The notes: generated by a model from the letters alone, not told the origin. Shown: positions 40,973 through 50,339, counted from the first letter of the stretch. The stretch is DNA of 64,000 nt from an uncultured Paracoccaceae bacterium (GCA_947493335.1 CANLQO010000002.1:62001-126000), one strand, 5' to 3'. Translations and numbers: made by a program.

Positions 40973-43557
40973 AACCGGTCGAGCAAGCGCCGCAAGTAGT
41001 CTTTTTCAACCTCGGGGCGGTCCTGTTCGGCGGAGCGTCTGCGGATTTCGCCCAAAAGCTCTTCGGCGCGGCGGTAGACGTCGTCGCCCTGCAGCAGGTT
41101 CTGATCGGTCCCAAACTGCCCGGTGTTGCCCATCTGACGACCCAGTGGATCGCGCTGGCCGGGTTGCGCTTGTCCGCTGGCCTCACCTTCGGCATTGCCT
41201 TGACCAGGCTCGGTGTTCTGGTTTTGCGCCAGCGCCTCGCCCAGCGACCGCATTCCATTGCGCAGGGCATTCATGGCCTCGGCCTGACGGTCTATGGCCT
41301 CGGCCAGATCGCCTTCGCGCAGCGCCTCTTCTGCGCCTTCCATCGCACCTTCGGCCCGGTCGAGCGAGTCCCGTGCAATATCACCAGCGTCACCATCCAG
41401 CGACGGTAGGTTCCCACGCTGACGGTTAAGTTCATCGCGCAGGGCCTGCTGACGCTCTGCTAGCGACCGGCCGTCCGGCGCGTCTCCGCTGCCTTCGCCG
41501 CCCTGACCGTTATCGGCCTGCTGGCCCTGCTGCCCGTCCTGACCGGTGCCACTGCCTTGGCCTTGCTGGCCCTGCTGCTGACCCTGTTGGCCCTGCCCTT
41601 GCTGGCCTTGTTGTTGCCCCTGCTGTTGGCCCTGCTGTCCTTGCTGACCCTGTTGCCCTTGCTGTTGTCCCTGCTCCTGCAGGTCGCGGAAGGCATCATC
41701 CGAAAGGTCTTCCTGATTGCGCAAGGTCTCGGCCAAATCCTGCATGGATTGCTGACCCGGCGTGCGCGGTCCACCCGGCCCACCCTCACCTTGGGTTATC
41801 CGCAGATTTTCGAGCAATTGGTTCAACTGCTCCATCAGTTCCTGGGCTTCGGCCATTCGGCCTTCTTCCATCAACTCCTGAATCCGATCCATCAGGGCCT
41901 GAATTTCGTCCTGCCCAATCTCGCGGCTTTCGCCATTGTCGGCCTGATCTGTCCCATCCTCGTTCGGGTCCATCTGGTCGGCAAGCATCTGCATATAGGC
42001 ATCGGTCGCATCACGAAGTTCCTGCATCAGCTCTGCAATCTCGGCGTCGCTGGCCCCGTTGCGCATCGCCTCTTCCAGCCGTTCCTGCGCCCGCCGCAAC
42101 CGTTCGCGGGCATCCGCGAGGGTGCCATCCTCAAGCTGGATTGCCAGATCCCAAAGCGCCTGCACAATCTCATCCTGTCCTTCGTCGGACAGGCCAAATT
42201 TCGTGAAGGTCTCAAGCTGGCGAATAATCGCGCGGGTGCGCAAATATGTCGTCTCATTGGTAAAAAGGTCGTCGGGTCGATGCGACACCGCCCGTAATAT
42301 CTGCGCCACGCGCGGCGCATTGGCCTTGGACCACATCAGGTCACGGCGCTGTTCGATGACCGCCTTGGCGACAGGCTGAAAGAACCGCCGCCCCGGCAGG
42401 ATCATCTGTTCCGGCTCTGCCTGCCCGACTTGCCCTGCGGCATCGGTCACATCAAGCGTCAGTGTCACCGGCAAATTGGCCAGTGGGTGTTCGCTCAGGT
42501 TCTCGATCAGGAACTCTTCGAAATCTGTCCGGTCCCCGGTGAAGGGCATCGGCAGGTCAAGCACCAGCAACTCTTTGGGGTCGGGGTCGACCGTCAACCC
42601 GTGCCGCCGGTCTACGTTGACCAGATCAAGCGCAATTTCTGCCGTGCCACTTTCGACGCCATAGTCGTCCATGGCCAGAAATGGCTGACTAAGCTCGCCC
42701 ATGGCGTCCGCCTCGATCCCGCCGGTAAGTTCCACCAGCGGCAAGAGGTCCTCAATCACCGTAATCTCCCAGGTGGCACCGTTTTCGCCGTCAATTGACA
42801 GAGTGCCGGAGTTGGTAACGACAAAGGTTTGTTGCGCATCCGAGGCAGCACCGATCTCGGCCGTGCGCCCCGAGACGGTTTCAGCCACGGTCAGTGCGCC
42901 AACCTCGCCATAAAGCCGCAGGGTAATCTCTGACCCGTCGGGAACGCGCAATCCGCCCGCGGGCACATCGTTGAGGTATATCGTCGGCTTGCCCGTATAG
43001 GCGGGGGGTGTGACCCAACCTTCCCAGACGGGGCCCGTTGCAAGGGTCTGCTCGCCGCCTGTGGCAATCTCTGCCACCGAAGTCACACGCAGGATCGATC
43101 CGAAAAGCACCGCGCAGACAAAGAAAAGGAGCGCCACAAAACGCAGCCCGTAAGGGTCTTTGTCCGACACCCGCAAATCAGGCGACACGGCCCGGGCTGC
43201 GCGGGTCCTTTCCTGCATTCGTTCCAAATGCGCGCGCCAGACAGCTTCTGAGGCGGGATCGCCTGATCCGATGGCTAGTTGGTCCGCCACGGCGGCAATC
43301 GGGCGGCCGGGTAATTGCGCATCCACGCGGGCCACCGCCGCATCGCGTCGCGGCCACCGGAATCTGCGAACACCCCAAATCAGGGCGGCCAGCAAAGCCA
43401 ACACAGATCCCACAACAAAGGCCCAAAAGACCTCAACCCCTGCGAGATCATGCCAACCAAAGAACAGCGGTGCCGTGATGACAAAAGCCACAGTCCAAAG
43501 CGGCCAGAATGCGCGCACAATCGCCTCCGCGCCCATCCCCAGACGGGTCAGGGCCAC
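40969..43557 (-). CDS. TIGR02302/DUF4175-family large membrane protein
   Basis: A protein of about 860 residues typical of alphaproteobacteria, function unknown. Two membrane helices near the N-terminus (FWPLWTVAFVITAPLFFG, VFWAFVVGSVLALLAALIW) and a third near residue 145 precede a periplasmic region. The C-terminal third is a long, helical, Gln/Glu-rich segment with a Gln-Gly repeat tract (about 41510-41680). The start is uncertain: GTG 43557 is used, but CTG 43596 has the best ribosome site (GGAGAGG 43601-43607) and ATG 43536 is the first ATG. It lies 76 bp after lysA on the same strand. Confidence 0.85.
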   Translation of the reverse strand: MALTRLGMGAEAIVRAFWPLWTVAFVITAPLFFGWHDLAGVEVFWAFVVGSVLALLAALIWGVRRFRWPRRDAAVARVDAQLPGRPIAAVADQLAIGSGDPASEAVWRAHLERMQERTRAARAVSPDLRVSDKDPYGLRFVALLFFVCAVLFGSILRVTSVAEIATGGEQTLATGPVWEGWVTPPAYTGKPTIYLNDVPAGGLRVPDGSEITLRLYGEVGALTVAETVSGRTAEIGAASDAQQTFVVTNSGTLSIDGENGATWEITVIEDLLPLVELTGGIEADAMGELSQPFLAMDDYGVESGTAEIALDLVNVDRRHGLTVDPDPKELLVLDLPMPFTGDRTDFEEFLIENLSEHPLANLPVTLTLDVTDAAGQVGQAEPEQMILPGRRFFQPVAKAVIEQRRDLMWSKANAPRVAQILRAVSHRPDDLFTNETTYLRTRAIIRQLETFTKFGLSDEGQDEIVQALWDLAIQLEDGTLADARERLRRAQERLEEAMRNGASDAEIAELMQELRDATDAYMQMLADQMDPNEDGTDQADNGESREIGQDEIQALMDRIQELMEEGRMAEAQELMEQLNQLLENLRITQGEGGPGGPRTPGQQSMQDLAETLRNQEDLSDDAFRDLQEQGQQQGQQGQQGQQGQQQGQQQGQQGQGQQGQQQGQQGQGSGTGQDGQQGQQADNGQGGEGSGDAPDGRSLAERQQALRDELNRQRGNLPSLDGDAGDIARDSLDRAEGAMEGAEEALREGDLAEAIDRQAEAMNALRNGMRSLGEALAQNQNTEPGQGNAEGEASGQAQPGQRDPLGRQMGNTGQFGTDQNLLQGDDVYRRAEELLGEIRRRSAEQDRPEVEKDYLRRLLDRF
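41510..41680 (-). repeat. Gln-Gly low-complexity tract within the DUF4175 gene
   Basis: About 50 codons encode repeated GQQ/QQG units from CAG/CAA and GGC/GGT codons. It is a coding microsatellite-like tract, prone to length change by slippage. Related proteins also carry Gln-rich tails here, so it is not an assembly artefact on its face. Confidence 0.75.
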
Positions 43558-43633
43558 GGGCCATTTCAGGTGGCGATACGGTGGCGGTGGGGTCAGCGGA
43601 CCTCTCCAATTGTGGTGGCGGCAGCGGGAACCG

Positions 43634-44899
43634 CTACAACCATGTAGGTATGGTATCGCGCGAAAGCATTTCGTCAAAGGTTGGTCGTGCGCGGATAACC
43701 GCAAATTGATCGCCTTGCACCAGAACCTCGGGGATCATCGGCCGCGAGTTGTATTCCGAGGACATGACCGCGCCATAGGCCCCTGCAGAGCGAAAGGCCA
43801 CCAGATCGCCCGGCGAAAGTTGCGGCATCATCCTTCCTTTGGCAAAGGTGTCGCCGCTTTCGCAAACCGGACCGACAATGTCATAGGCCACTTGCTCTGC
43901 ACCTGCAGGCGGCTCGATGACGGGCACGATGTCATGGTGCGCCTCGTACATCGCCGGGCGGATCAAATCGTTCATCGCCGCATCAAGGATCAGAAACTGC
44001 CGGTCGGCACCCTCCTTGACGTAGATCACGTCCGACACCATCAGCCCCGCGTTGCCCGAAATGAGCCGCCCCGGCTCAATCTCGACCTCGCACCCAAGGT
44101 GGCCGACCGTGCGTTTGATCAATGCGCCATAGTCTGTCGGCAAAGGCGGTGCCTCGTTTGATCGGGTATAGGGGATCCCCAGCCCGCCACCCAGATCAAG
44201 GCGGCTGATCTCATGACCGTCCCCCCGCAACACCTCGGTCAATTCGGCGACCTTGTTATAGGCCGCCTCAAAGGGCGCGAGTTCTGTCAATTGGCTCCCG
44301 ATATGCACGTCAATCCCGACGACTTTCAGCCCTGGCAACCGGGCGGCCATGGCATAGACATCACGGGCGCGTTCAATCGGAATGCCGAACTTGTTCTCGG
44401 ATTTTCCGGTGGCGATCTTGGCATGGGTTTTGGCATCCACATCCGGGTTCACCCGAATGGTGATCGGCGCAACCTTGCCCAGCCCTGTGGCAACCGCTGA
44501 CAGCCGCTCCATCTCGGGCTCGCTTTCGACGTTGAACTGGCGAATGCCGCCTTCCAGCGCCAGCTTCATTTCGTCCGCCGTCTTGCCCACACCCGAGAAA
44601 ACAATGCGCTCACCCGGCACGCCCACGGTTCTTGCGCGGCGGTATTCCCCACCTGACACCACATCCATTCCCGCACCAGCGTCGCCCAGAAGTTTGAGCA
44701 CAGCGAGGTTTGAACAGGATTTCATCGCGAAGCACACCAAATGCGGAAGGCCATCAAGCGCCTCGTCGAACAACTTGAAATGCCGCAAGAGGGTTGCCGC
44801 AGAATAGACATAAAACGGCGTGCCGACCTGGGCGGCAATCTCTGCCACCGGCACATCCTCGGCCCACAAGGCCCCATCACGATAAAGAAAATGATCCAT
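43634..44899 (-). CDS. lysA: Diaminopimelate decarboxylase
   Basis: A 421-residue PLP enzyme of the alanine-racemase-fold group that converts meso-diaminopimelate to lysine. The PLP Lys is in LVCFAMKSCSNLAVLKLL (about 54-71). Other motifs are VVSGGEYRRAR, VVGIDVHIGSQLTEL, ISRLDLGGGLGIPY, EIEPGRLISGNAG and GPVCESGDTFAKGR, whose Cys sits in the active site. Start ATG 44899; the 19 residues upstream in frame are not part of the family. It follows DUF2834, an LptM-like lipoprotein and argH on the same strand, an arrangement seen in many proteobacteria. Confidence 0.96.
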   Translation of the reverse strand: MDHFLYRDGALWAEDVPVAEIAAQVGTPFYVYSAATLLRHFKLFDEALDGLPHLVCFAMKSCSNLAVLKLLGDAGAGMDVVSGGEYRRARTVGVPGERIVFSGVGKTADEMKLALEGGIRQFNVESEPEMERLSAVATGLGKVAPITIRVNPDVDAKTHAKIATGKSENKFGIPIERARDVYAMAARLPGLKVVGIDVHIGSQLTELAPFEAAYNKVAELTEVLRGDGHEISRLDLGGGLGIPYTRSNEAPPLPTDYGALIKRTVGHLGCEVEIEPGRLISGNAGLMVSDVIYVKEGADRQFLILDAAMNDLIRPAMYEAHHDIVPVIEPPAGAEQVAYDIVGPVCESGDTFAKGRMMPQLSPGDLVAFRSAGAYGAVMSSEYNSRPMIPEVLVQGDQFAVIRARPTFDEMLSRDTIPTWL

Positions 44900-44958
44900 G
44901 TCTGACCTTACCCAAACAAACGCGGCCAGACATAGCAGATAGGGCGCAAAGCCCAACC

Positions 44959-44998
44959 CTTCTTCTGGTTAAAAATACTTCCGCCGGAGGCAGAACCG
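44959..44998 (-). repeat. Roseobacter-type intergenic repeat, copy 2 (partial)
   Basis: On the minus strand the unit reads CTCCGGCGGAAGTATTTTT followed by AACCAGAAGAAG. The same AGTATTT...AACCAGAAGAAG core is found at 58098-58118. The GGGGGCCAGCCCCC hairpin of copies 1 and 3 is missing; instead a shorter CGGGC-TT-GCCCG hairpin lies at 45022-45033. The region 44900-45054 holds no gene. Confidence 0.6.
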
Positions 44999-45054
44999 GG
45001 ACGGTGGGCGGGGCGTTTTGGCGGGCTTGCCCGACAAGAGCGGCGCACGCCGGT

Positions 45055-45372
45055 CTAAGTGATCGGCTTGGCGCGCAGAAACAGGTAAAGCGGCAGGCCG
45101 CAACTGACCCCGATGCAAAAGGTCGCCGGGATCGCCACCAGCGCCAGCCAGTTCCGCCGCACCGCGACCTCTGCCATGATCCAGACGGTCAGCGTGACCG
45201 CGGCGATCGTCAAATCCCAGACCAGCCCGCTGGACGCTGCATTCACATGCCAAGCATCCACCATCGCGGACAACGACCAGCCTTCGGTCATGAACCACTG
45301 CACAAAATAATACATCGGGTGGATCGCACCCCAGATGGCAAGCAACAACCAGACCCACCGCAAAGGCGACAT
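45055..45372 (-). CDS. DUF2834 membrane protein
   Basis: A 105-residue inner-membrane protein with three hydrophobic helices (residues about 5-25, 50-70, 75-98) and the pattern of DUF2834: WGAIHPMYYFVQWF and SGLVWDLTIAAVTLTVWIMAE. Function unknown. ATG 45372 overlaps the lipoprotein stop (TGATG), so it is coupled in the argH-lipoprotein-DUF2834-lysA order. Confidence 0.82.
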   Translation of the reverse strand: MSPLRWVWLLLAIWGAIHPMYYFVQWFMTEGWSLSAMVDAWHVNAASSGLVWDLTIAAVTLTVWIMAEVAVRRNWLALVAIPATFCIGVSCGLPLYLFLRAKPIT

Positions 45373-45599
45373 CAGAGCGTGCCGCCCACGCTTACTGGCC
45401 CCGCACGGGTTCCAGCACTAACGCCACCAGCACCCAAGCCGACACGGCTGGTGCCGTCGGTCACGCCAACGTTGGGCCGGATACTCAGACCGCCCGGCCC
45501 AATCCCGATGCCAAGTCCCGCCGTGGGACGCAATGGATCACCCTCTGCCCCGCAGGCCGCGACAAATCCAAACACGCAAAGCGCCATTATCGTCTTCAT
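45372..45599 (-). CDS. Small lipoprotein, LptM (YifL)-like
   Basis: A 75-residue lipoprotein. The signal peptide [16 protein letters not shown] ends at lipobox Cys16, directly followed by GAEGDPLRP. This resembles the CGxKGPLYxP motif of LptM, a lipoprotein that stabilises the LptD-LptE LPS translocon. The rest is Gly-rich ([16 protein letters not shown]). LptM-like genes commonly lie before lysA, as here with DUF2834 in between. ATG 45599 overlaps the argH stop (ATGA). The LptM call is an inference from a short motif and position. Confidence 0.72.
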   Translation of the reverse strand: MKTIMALCVFGFVAACGAEGDPLRPTAGLGIGIGPGGLSIRPNVGVTDGTSRVGLGAGGVSAGTRAGPVSVGGTL

Positions 45600-46984
45600 T
45601 TTAGTCGTTCCTTCCACGCTGCCACCTGTTCGCGCACGCGCGCAGGCGCAGTACCACCGATGCTCATCCGTGACGCGACAGAGTTCTCGACCCCGAGCAC
45701 ATCAAAGACACCTTCGGTAATACCGTCATGCACAGCCTGCATCTCGGCAAGGGTCAGATCGGGCAAATCCTCCCCCTTACTTTCGGCCAGCGCCACCAGC
45801 GACCCGGTCACGTGGTGGGCCTCTCGGAAAGGTAGCCCAAGTTCGCGCACAAGCCAGTCCGCAAGATCGGTGGCAGTGGAAAATCCTGTTGCGGCGGCCG
45901 CACGCAGGCTGTCGCGGTTGGCGGTCATATCGCCCACCATGCCCGCCATCGCCGCCAGCGCCAGCATCAGATTGTCAGCGGCATCAAAGACCTGTTCCTT
46001 ATCTTCCTGCATGTCCTTGGAATAGGTCAGCGGCAACCCCTTCATCACCGTCATCAACGCGACATTGGCTCCGAACACCCGGCCGATCTTGGCGCGGATC
46101 AGCTCTGCGGCATCGGGATTGCGCTTTTGCGGCATGATACTGGAACCGGTGGACCACTTGTCTGACATCTTCACAAAGCGGAACTGGGCAGACGACCAGA
46201 TCACCAGTTCTTCGGCCAAGCGGCTGAGGTGCATCGCGCAGATGCTGGCGGCGGCGAGGAATTCCAGCGCGAAATCCCGGTCACTCACCGCATCCAGCGA
46301 ATTAGCCATGGGCCCATCAAACCCCAACGCCTTGGCTGTCATCTCGCGATCAATTGGAAAAGACGTGCCTGCAAGCGCCGCCGCCCCCAGCGGCGAGAGG
46401 TTCATGCGCGCCCGCGCATCGGCAAAGCGCGACCGGTCCCGCTGCAGCATTTCAACATAGGCCAGCATGTGATGGCCCCAGGTCACCGGTTGCGCCACCT
46501 GCAAATGTGTGAACCCGGGCATGACCCAATCGGCCCCCGCCTCTGCCTGCCCGAGGAGCGCTGCTTGCAGCGCGAGGAGGGCCGCATCAGCCGCATCGCA
46601 CTGATCCCGCACCCACAGCCGGAAATCGACCGCTACCTGATCATTGCGGCTGCGCGCCGTGTGCAATCGCCCGGCAGGTTCGCCAATCAACGCGCGCAGA
46701 CGCGCCTCCACATTCATGTGAATGTCTTCAAGCGCGGTTGAGAACGCGAAGTCACCCTTTTCAATCTCTGACATTATGGTGAGTAGCCCTTCCCCAATCG
46801 CATCCGCATCGGTAGATGAGATGATGCCCGTGGCCGCCAACATGGCGGCATGGGCGCGCGACCCTGCGATGTCCTGCGCGGCAAGTCGCTGGTCGAACCC
46901 GATTGAGGCATTGATTGCCTCCATAATCGCGTCCGGTCCGGCAGCAAACCGCCCACCCCACATCGTATTCGCAGCCTTGGTCAT
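45596..46984 (-). CDS. argH: Argininosuccinate lyase
   Basis: A 462-residue enzyme of the fumarase/aspartase superfamily that splits argininosuccinate into arginine and fumarate, the last step of arginine synthesis. The signature [20 protein letters not shown] lies near residue 280. Also present are [34 protein letters not shown] and [19 protein letters not shown]. Start ATG 46984 with AAGGGA 9 nt upstream on its strand. Its start codon interlocks with the divergent TlpA-like gene. Confidence 0.97.
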   Translation of the reverse strand: MTKAANTMWGGRFAAGPDAIMEAINASIGFDQRLAAQDIAGSRAHAAMLAATGIISSTDADAIGEGLLTIMSEIEKGDFAFSTALEDIHMNVEARLRALIGEPAGRLHTARSRNDQVAVDFRLWVRDQCDAADAALLALQAALLGQAEAGADWVMPGFTHLQVAQPVTWGHHMLAYVEMLQRDRSRFADARARMNLSPLGAAALAGTSFPIDREMTAKALGFDGPMANSLDAVSDRDFALEFLAAASICAMHLSRLAEELVIWSSAQFRFVKMSDKWSTGSSIMPQKRNPDAAELIRAKIGRVFGANVALMTVMKGLPLTYSKDMQEDKEQVFDAADNLMLALAAMAGMVGDMTANRDSLRAAAATGFSTATDLADWLVRELGLPFREAHHVTGSLVALAESKGEDLPDLTLAEMQAVHDGITEGVFDVLGVENSVASRMSIGGTAPARVREQVAAWKERLK

Positions 46985-46997
46985 GAAAGGACGTCCC

Positions 46998-47561
46998 TTG
47001 CGCAATCTAAAGTCAGCCCTGCTTTATACAGCCCTGTGTCTGGTGGCAAACCCTGCCAGTGCCGACAACGCAGCGCTTGAGGCACTCCGTGAAGGCGATA
47101 TGCGCAAACTGGCCTTTCACAGCGAGCCGATGCCCGGATCAGACGTGGCTTTTACACATGAAGACGGATCAGAAATGACGCTGGCCGCCTTCGAGGGGCA
47201 ATATGTCGTGCTGAATTTCTGGGCCACCTGGTGCGCGCCCTGTCGCAAGGAAATGCCACATCTTGAGGCGCTACAGGCGGAATTGGGCGGCGATGATCTG
47301 GCCGTCGTAACGGTCGCGACTGGCCGGAACCCGCGCGCAGGCATTGACGCCTTTTTCGCCGACATCGGCGTTGAAAACCTGCCCAAACACACGGACGAGC
47401 GGCAAAATTTCGCCCGCAGTCTGGGCGTGCTGGGCCTGCCGGTAACCCTGATCCTTGATCCCGAAGGCAACGAGATTGCGCGCCTGCAGGGTGATGCGGA
47501 TTGGGCCAGCGACAGCGCAAAGGCCATCCTGACCACGCTTGTGGCGGGTGACGACAGCTAG
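46998..47561 (+). CDS. TlpA-like periplasmic thioredoxin-fold protein
   Basis: A 187-residue exported protein with a signal peptide (core [17 protein letters not shown]) and a thioredoxin domain. The active site is [20 protein letters not shown] (Cys-Ala-Pro-Cys, about residues 73-92), and the cis-Pro loop is [13 protein letters not shown]. Such proteins reduce or oxidise envelope disulfides, often for cytochrome c or oxidase assembly; the partner is unknown. TTG 46998 follows AAAGGA at good spacing. ATG 46983 in the same frame would add five residues and overlap the argH start. Confidence 0.87.
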   Translation: MRNLKSALLYTALCLVANPASADNAALEALREGDMRKLAFHSEPMPGSDVAFTHEDGSEMTLAAFEGQYVVLNFWATWCAPCRKEMPHLEALQAELGGDDLAVVTVATGRNPRAGIDAFFADIGVENLPKHTDERQNFARSLGVLGLPVTLILDPEGNEIARLQGDADWASDSAKAILTTLVAGDDS

Positions 47562-47583
47562 ACCCGTCATTGCGCTGACATCT

Positions 47584-47618
47584 CAGACCGGTAGTCTGGG
47601 TCCAATTTCAAAGGACCC
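47584..47618 (+). promoter_or_regulatory. Two tandem hairpins, the second enclosing a ribosome site
   Basis: CAGAC-CGGTA-GTCTG (47584-47598) is followed at once by GGGTCC ... GGACCC (47598-47603 and 47613-47618). The second stem contains the AAGGA that serves ATG 47625, so folding would hide it. Short stems; a by-eye call. Confidence 0.35.
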
Positions 47619-47624
47619 TGACAT

Positions 47625-48236
47625 ATGAGCCATCAGAACAAACTTTTCGGTATCCACGCCCTTGCCAGCCAGATCGAGGCCACACGCCTGTCACTGCCTG
47701 GTGATCGGCCCAAGCCCGGCGATGCGGCCTTTGTTGCCCTGCAAGCCAAGGTCGCTGGTTGGGAACAAACTGTCGAAACAATCAAACGCAATCTGAAATC
47801 GCAAAGCCATTTCAATCATATGCGTCATCAGCAGGACCGTTTTGGCGCAAATGCCTTTGCGGCCAAACAGCGGCTGGGCAGTCAGGAAAGCAACGTGGCA
47901 GAGCTTGCCAAGGCGCTGATGGTGGCGACGACAAAGCTGGCGGAGCTGACCAAGGACCTATATGGCGGCGGCCCGGCTGAACAGAAGATCATGGAGGCCG
48001 TCGCGCAAGCGATGGAAAACTGGCAGGCCAAGGCGAAACTGGAAAAGGACTTTGACGCCATGGCCTTTGCCCCTCAGCAGGTCACGAACGCCCTGCGCGA
48101 GGTTCAGGTCAGCGCAGCGCCGGACCTGCCTGCTGGCAGTCCGCAAGCGCAATTCACCGCACCCGGCCTTGATACCGTGCTGATCGCCTTTCTGACACTG
48201 ATTGCGATCCTGAAATCGCGCACCAAAAAGACTTAG
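47625..48236 (+). CDS. Uncharacterised helical protein with C-terminal hydrophobic anchor
   Basis: A 203-residue protein I do not recognise. It is mostly helical, with likely coiled-coil segments (AKVAGWEQTVETIKRNLKSQ, then NVAELAKALMVATTKLAELTKDL) and a C-terminal hydrophobic stretch LDTVLIAFLTLIAILKSRTKK that looks like a tail anchor. There is no signal peptide. AAGGA precedes ATG 47625. Its TAG overlaps the convergent Kef-type antiporter stop (TTAG). Function unknown. Confidence 0.7.
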   Translation: MSHQNKLFGIHALASQIEATRLSLPGDRPKPGDAAFVALQAKVAGWEQTVETIKRNLKSQSHFNHMRHQQDRFGANAFAAKQRLGSQESNVAELAKALMVATTKLAELTKDLYGGGPAEQKIMEAVAQAMENWQAKAKLEKDFDAMAFAPQQVTNALREVQVSAAPDLPAGSPQAQFTAPGLDTVLIAFLTLIAILKSRTKKT

Positions 48237-50278
48237 GTCTTCAGGGCATTTCCGGCGCGCGCGGCTTCTTCCTCTTCCCGTTGTTTGCGCGCGGCGGCAA
48301 TGGCCGCGTCTGCGTCCTGCCCCTGTTCCCGCATTCGCTCGCGCAGTTTGCCGAAGGCATGTCGTCCTTCAGCATAGAGCTTTTCCTGTTCGTCGATCAG
48401 AACCCGCGCGGCTTTCATGTAGGGCTCATTCTCGGTCGGCGGAATGTCGGGATCAAAGGATTCCGCCATCAGAATCATGCCGGTCGCATCGTCCGCCCGA
48501 AGTCCTTGCGCCATCGTCTCTGCCTCTTCGCTTGGAATCCCCAACGCCTCAAATGCGGACCGGCCCATGCGGATCGAACTGTCAAAGGTTTCCCGGATGA
48601 TATCGCGGCAACCTGCGGCCCAGAGTTCGTAGACATGATGCCGATCCCGAGCCCGCGCAATGATATGGACCTGTGGGTAGTTGGTGTGAACGTAATGCAC
48701 CATCTCGGTGATCCGGTCCCGGTCATCAATCGCAATCACGAAAAGCTTGGCTTCCTTGATCCCCGCAGCCTCGAGAAGGTCGGGGCGACTGGCGTCACCG
48801 AAATAGGCGCGGATGCCGAACTGGCGCAGCATCTCAAGCTGCGCGGCAGAATAATCCACCACCGTGGTCTTGAAACCCGCACCCCGCGTCATGCGCGCGA
48901 CGATACCGCCGACGCGGCCATGGCCTGCGATGATGACTTGTCCTTGTTCTTCGATCTCGTCGGCTTCCCGCTCTTGCGCTTCGGAAAAGCGCGGCGCGAT
49001 TACGCGGTCGTACAGGATGAACAGAGCCGGCGTCAGCAGCATCGAGAGGGCCACAACCAAAAGCAGCTGATCGGCCAGCGCCGTCGGCAAAATTTGCCCT
49101 GCGGTCATCGACGACAGCAGTACAAAACCAAACTCGCCTGCCTGAGCCAGCCCCAGAGCGAAAAGCCACTTGTCCGCCCCTTTGATCTGAAAGACGAACG
49201 CCAACCCCAGAAGCACAATGGCCTTCAGCGCCATCAGGCCGAGCGTCAGCCCAAGGATCGTGCCGAGGTTGGCAAACAGCAACGCAAAGTCGATGCCCGC
49301 ACCGACGCTCATGAAAAAGACGCCTAGCAGCAGGCCACGGAACGGGTCGATATCGCTTTCAAGCTCGTGCCGGTATTCGCTGTTGGCCAGAACAACGCCA
49401 GCGATAAAGGTCCCAAGCGCGGCAGAGACACCGACCAGTGACATCAGCAGCGCAATGCCAACGACCATCATCAAAGCCGCAGCGGTGAACAATTCACGCA
49501 GACCCGCACCGGCAATAAAGCGAAAAATGGGCCGGGTCAGCGAATTGCCCGCGAACACCACAAATGCCACGGCAGCAATCGTCACAAGCGTCGTCTGCCA
49601 CCCATTCAGCCCGGCAACAAGGCTCATCCCTGATCCATGCCCGTCGCCGTGGTCATCACCATGTGCGTCGCCATGGTCATCGGTGGCGTGGCTGTCCGCA
49701 CCCGCCTCAACCGCATGGCCAGCATCCGCGCCGTGGGCAACGTCAGATCCGATATCCATCAGGTCGGGCATCGCCAAAAGCGGCAGCAGCGCCAACATTG
49801 GGATCACGGCGATGTCTTGAGTCAACAGCACAGAGAATGAAGACTGCCCGCCGTCGGACTTCATCAACCCCTTTTCGTTTAATGTTTGCAAGACGATAGC
49901 CGTCGATGACAGCGCAAAGACCATGCCAATCGCAATCGCGAAGGTGACAGGTTGGCCAAAGGCCATGGCAATCCCAGCGACCGCGAACATCGTCAAAAGG
50001 ACCTGTCCGCCGCCCAACCCCATCAGCCGGTTGCGCATTGACCAAAGCACCTTTGGTTCCAGTTCCAGCCCCACCAGAAACAGCATCATCACCACGCCGA
50101 ACTCTGCAAAATGCTGGATCGAGAGGACGTCCACGTTCAACAACGCCAAGACCGGAGAGATCACGATGCCTGCGATCAGATAGCCAAGTACCGACCCCAA
50201 CCCCAAGCGGGTTGCAATCGGCACAGCGACAACACCGGCACACAGAAAAATGAAAGCCAAAAGCAGAAAATCGGTCAT
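48233..50278 (-). CDS. Kef-type monovalent cation:proton antiporter (CPA2)
   Basis: A 681-residue inner-membrane antiporter. About twelve helices form the exchanger (GSVLGYLIAGIVISPVLALL, GVVMMLFLVGLELEPKVLW, AIVLQTLNEKGLM, with LLTQDIAVIPML carrying the exchange-site Asp). A TrkA-N NAD-binding domain follows (QVIIAGHGRVGGIVARM, about 446-462) and a charged C-terminal tail. It probably exports K+ under electrophilic or osmotic stress. Residues about 182-215, between helices, are a His/Asp/Gly-rich insert with seven His, unusual for the family. It is divergent from no gene and convergent with the helical gene. Confidence 0.92.
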   Translation of the reverse strand: MTDFLLLAFIFLCAGVVAVPIATRLGLGSVLGYLIAGIVISPVLALLNVDVLSIQHFAEFGVVMMLFLVGLELEPKVLWSMRNRLMGLGGGQVLLTMFAVAGIAMAFGQPVTFAIAIGMVFALSSTAIVLQTLNEKGLMKSDGGQSSFSVLLTQDIAVIPMLALLPLLAMPDLMDIGSDVAHGADAGHAVEAGADSHATDDHGDAHGDDHGDGHGSGMSLVAGLNGWQTTLVTIAAVAFVVFAGNSLTRPIFRFIAGAGLRELFTAAALMMVVGIALLMSLVGVSAALGTFIAGVVLANSEYRHELESDIDPFRGLLLGVFFMSVGAGIDFALLFANLGTILGLTLGLMALKAIVLLGLAFVFQIKGADKWLFALGLAQAGEFGFVLLSSMTAGQILPTALADQLLLVVALSMLLTPALFILYDRVIAPRFSEAQEREADEIEEQGQVIIAGHGRVGGIVARMTRGAGFKTTVVDYSAAQLEMLRQFGIRAYFGDASRPDLLEAAGIKEAKLFVIAIDDRDRITEMVHYVHTNYPQVHIIARARDRHHVYELWAAGCRDIIRETFDSSIRMGRSAFEALGIPSEEAETMAQGLRADDATGMILMAESFDPDIPPTENEPYMKAARVLIDEQEKLYAEGRHAFGKLRERMREQGQDADAAIAAARKQREEEEAARAGNALKT

Positions 50279-50339
50279 GGACGCCCCCGTCGAATTTGTC
50301 CAACGCTACATCGACGCGGCGGCAGACGAAACCCGTTGA

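Noticed and set aside
41510-41680. Repetitive CAG/GGC tract resembling a repeat array
   Set aside because: It is in frame and encodes the Gln-Gly tail of the DUF4175 protein; not CRISPR or a mobile repeat.
44900-45054. Possible RNA gene in the 155-bp gap before lysA
   Set aside because: It is explained by the intergenic repeat and a short hairpin; I see no tRNA or known RNA fold.
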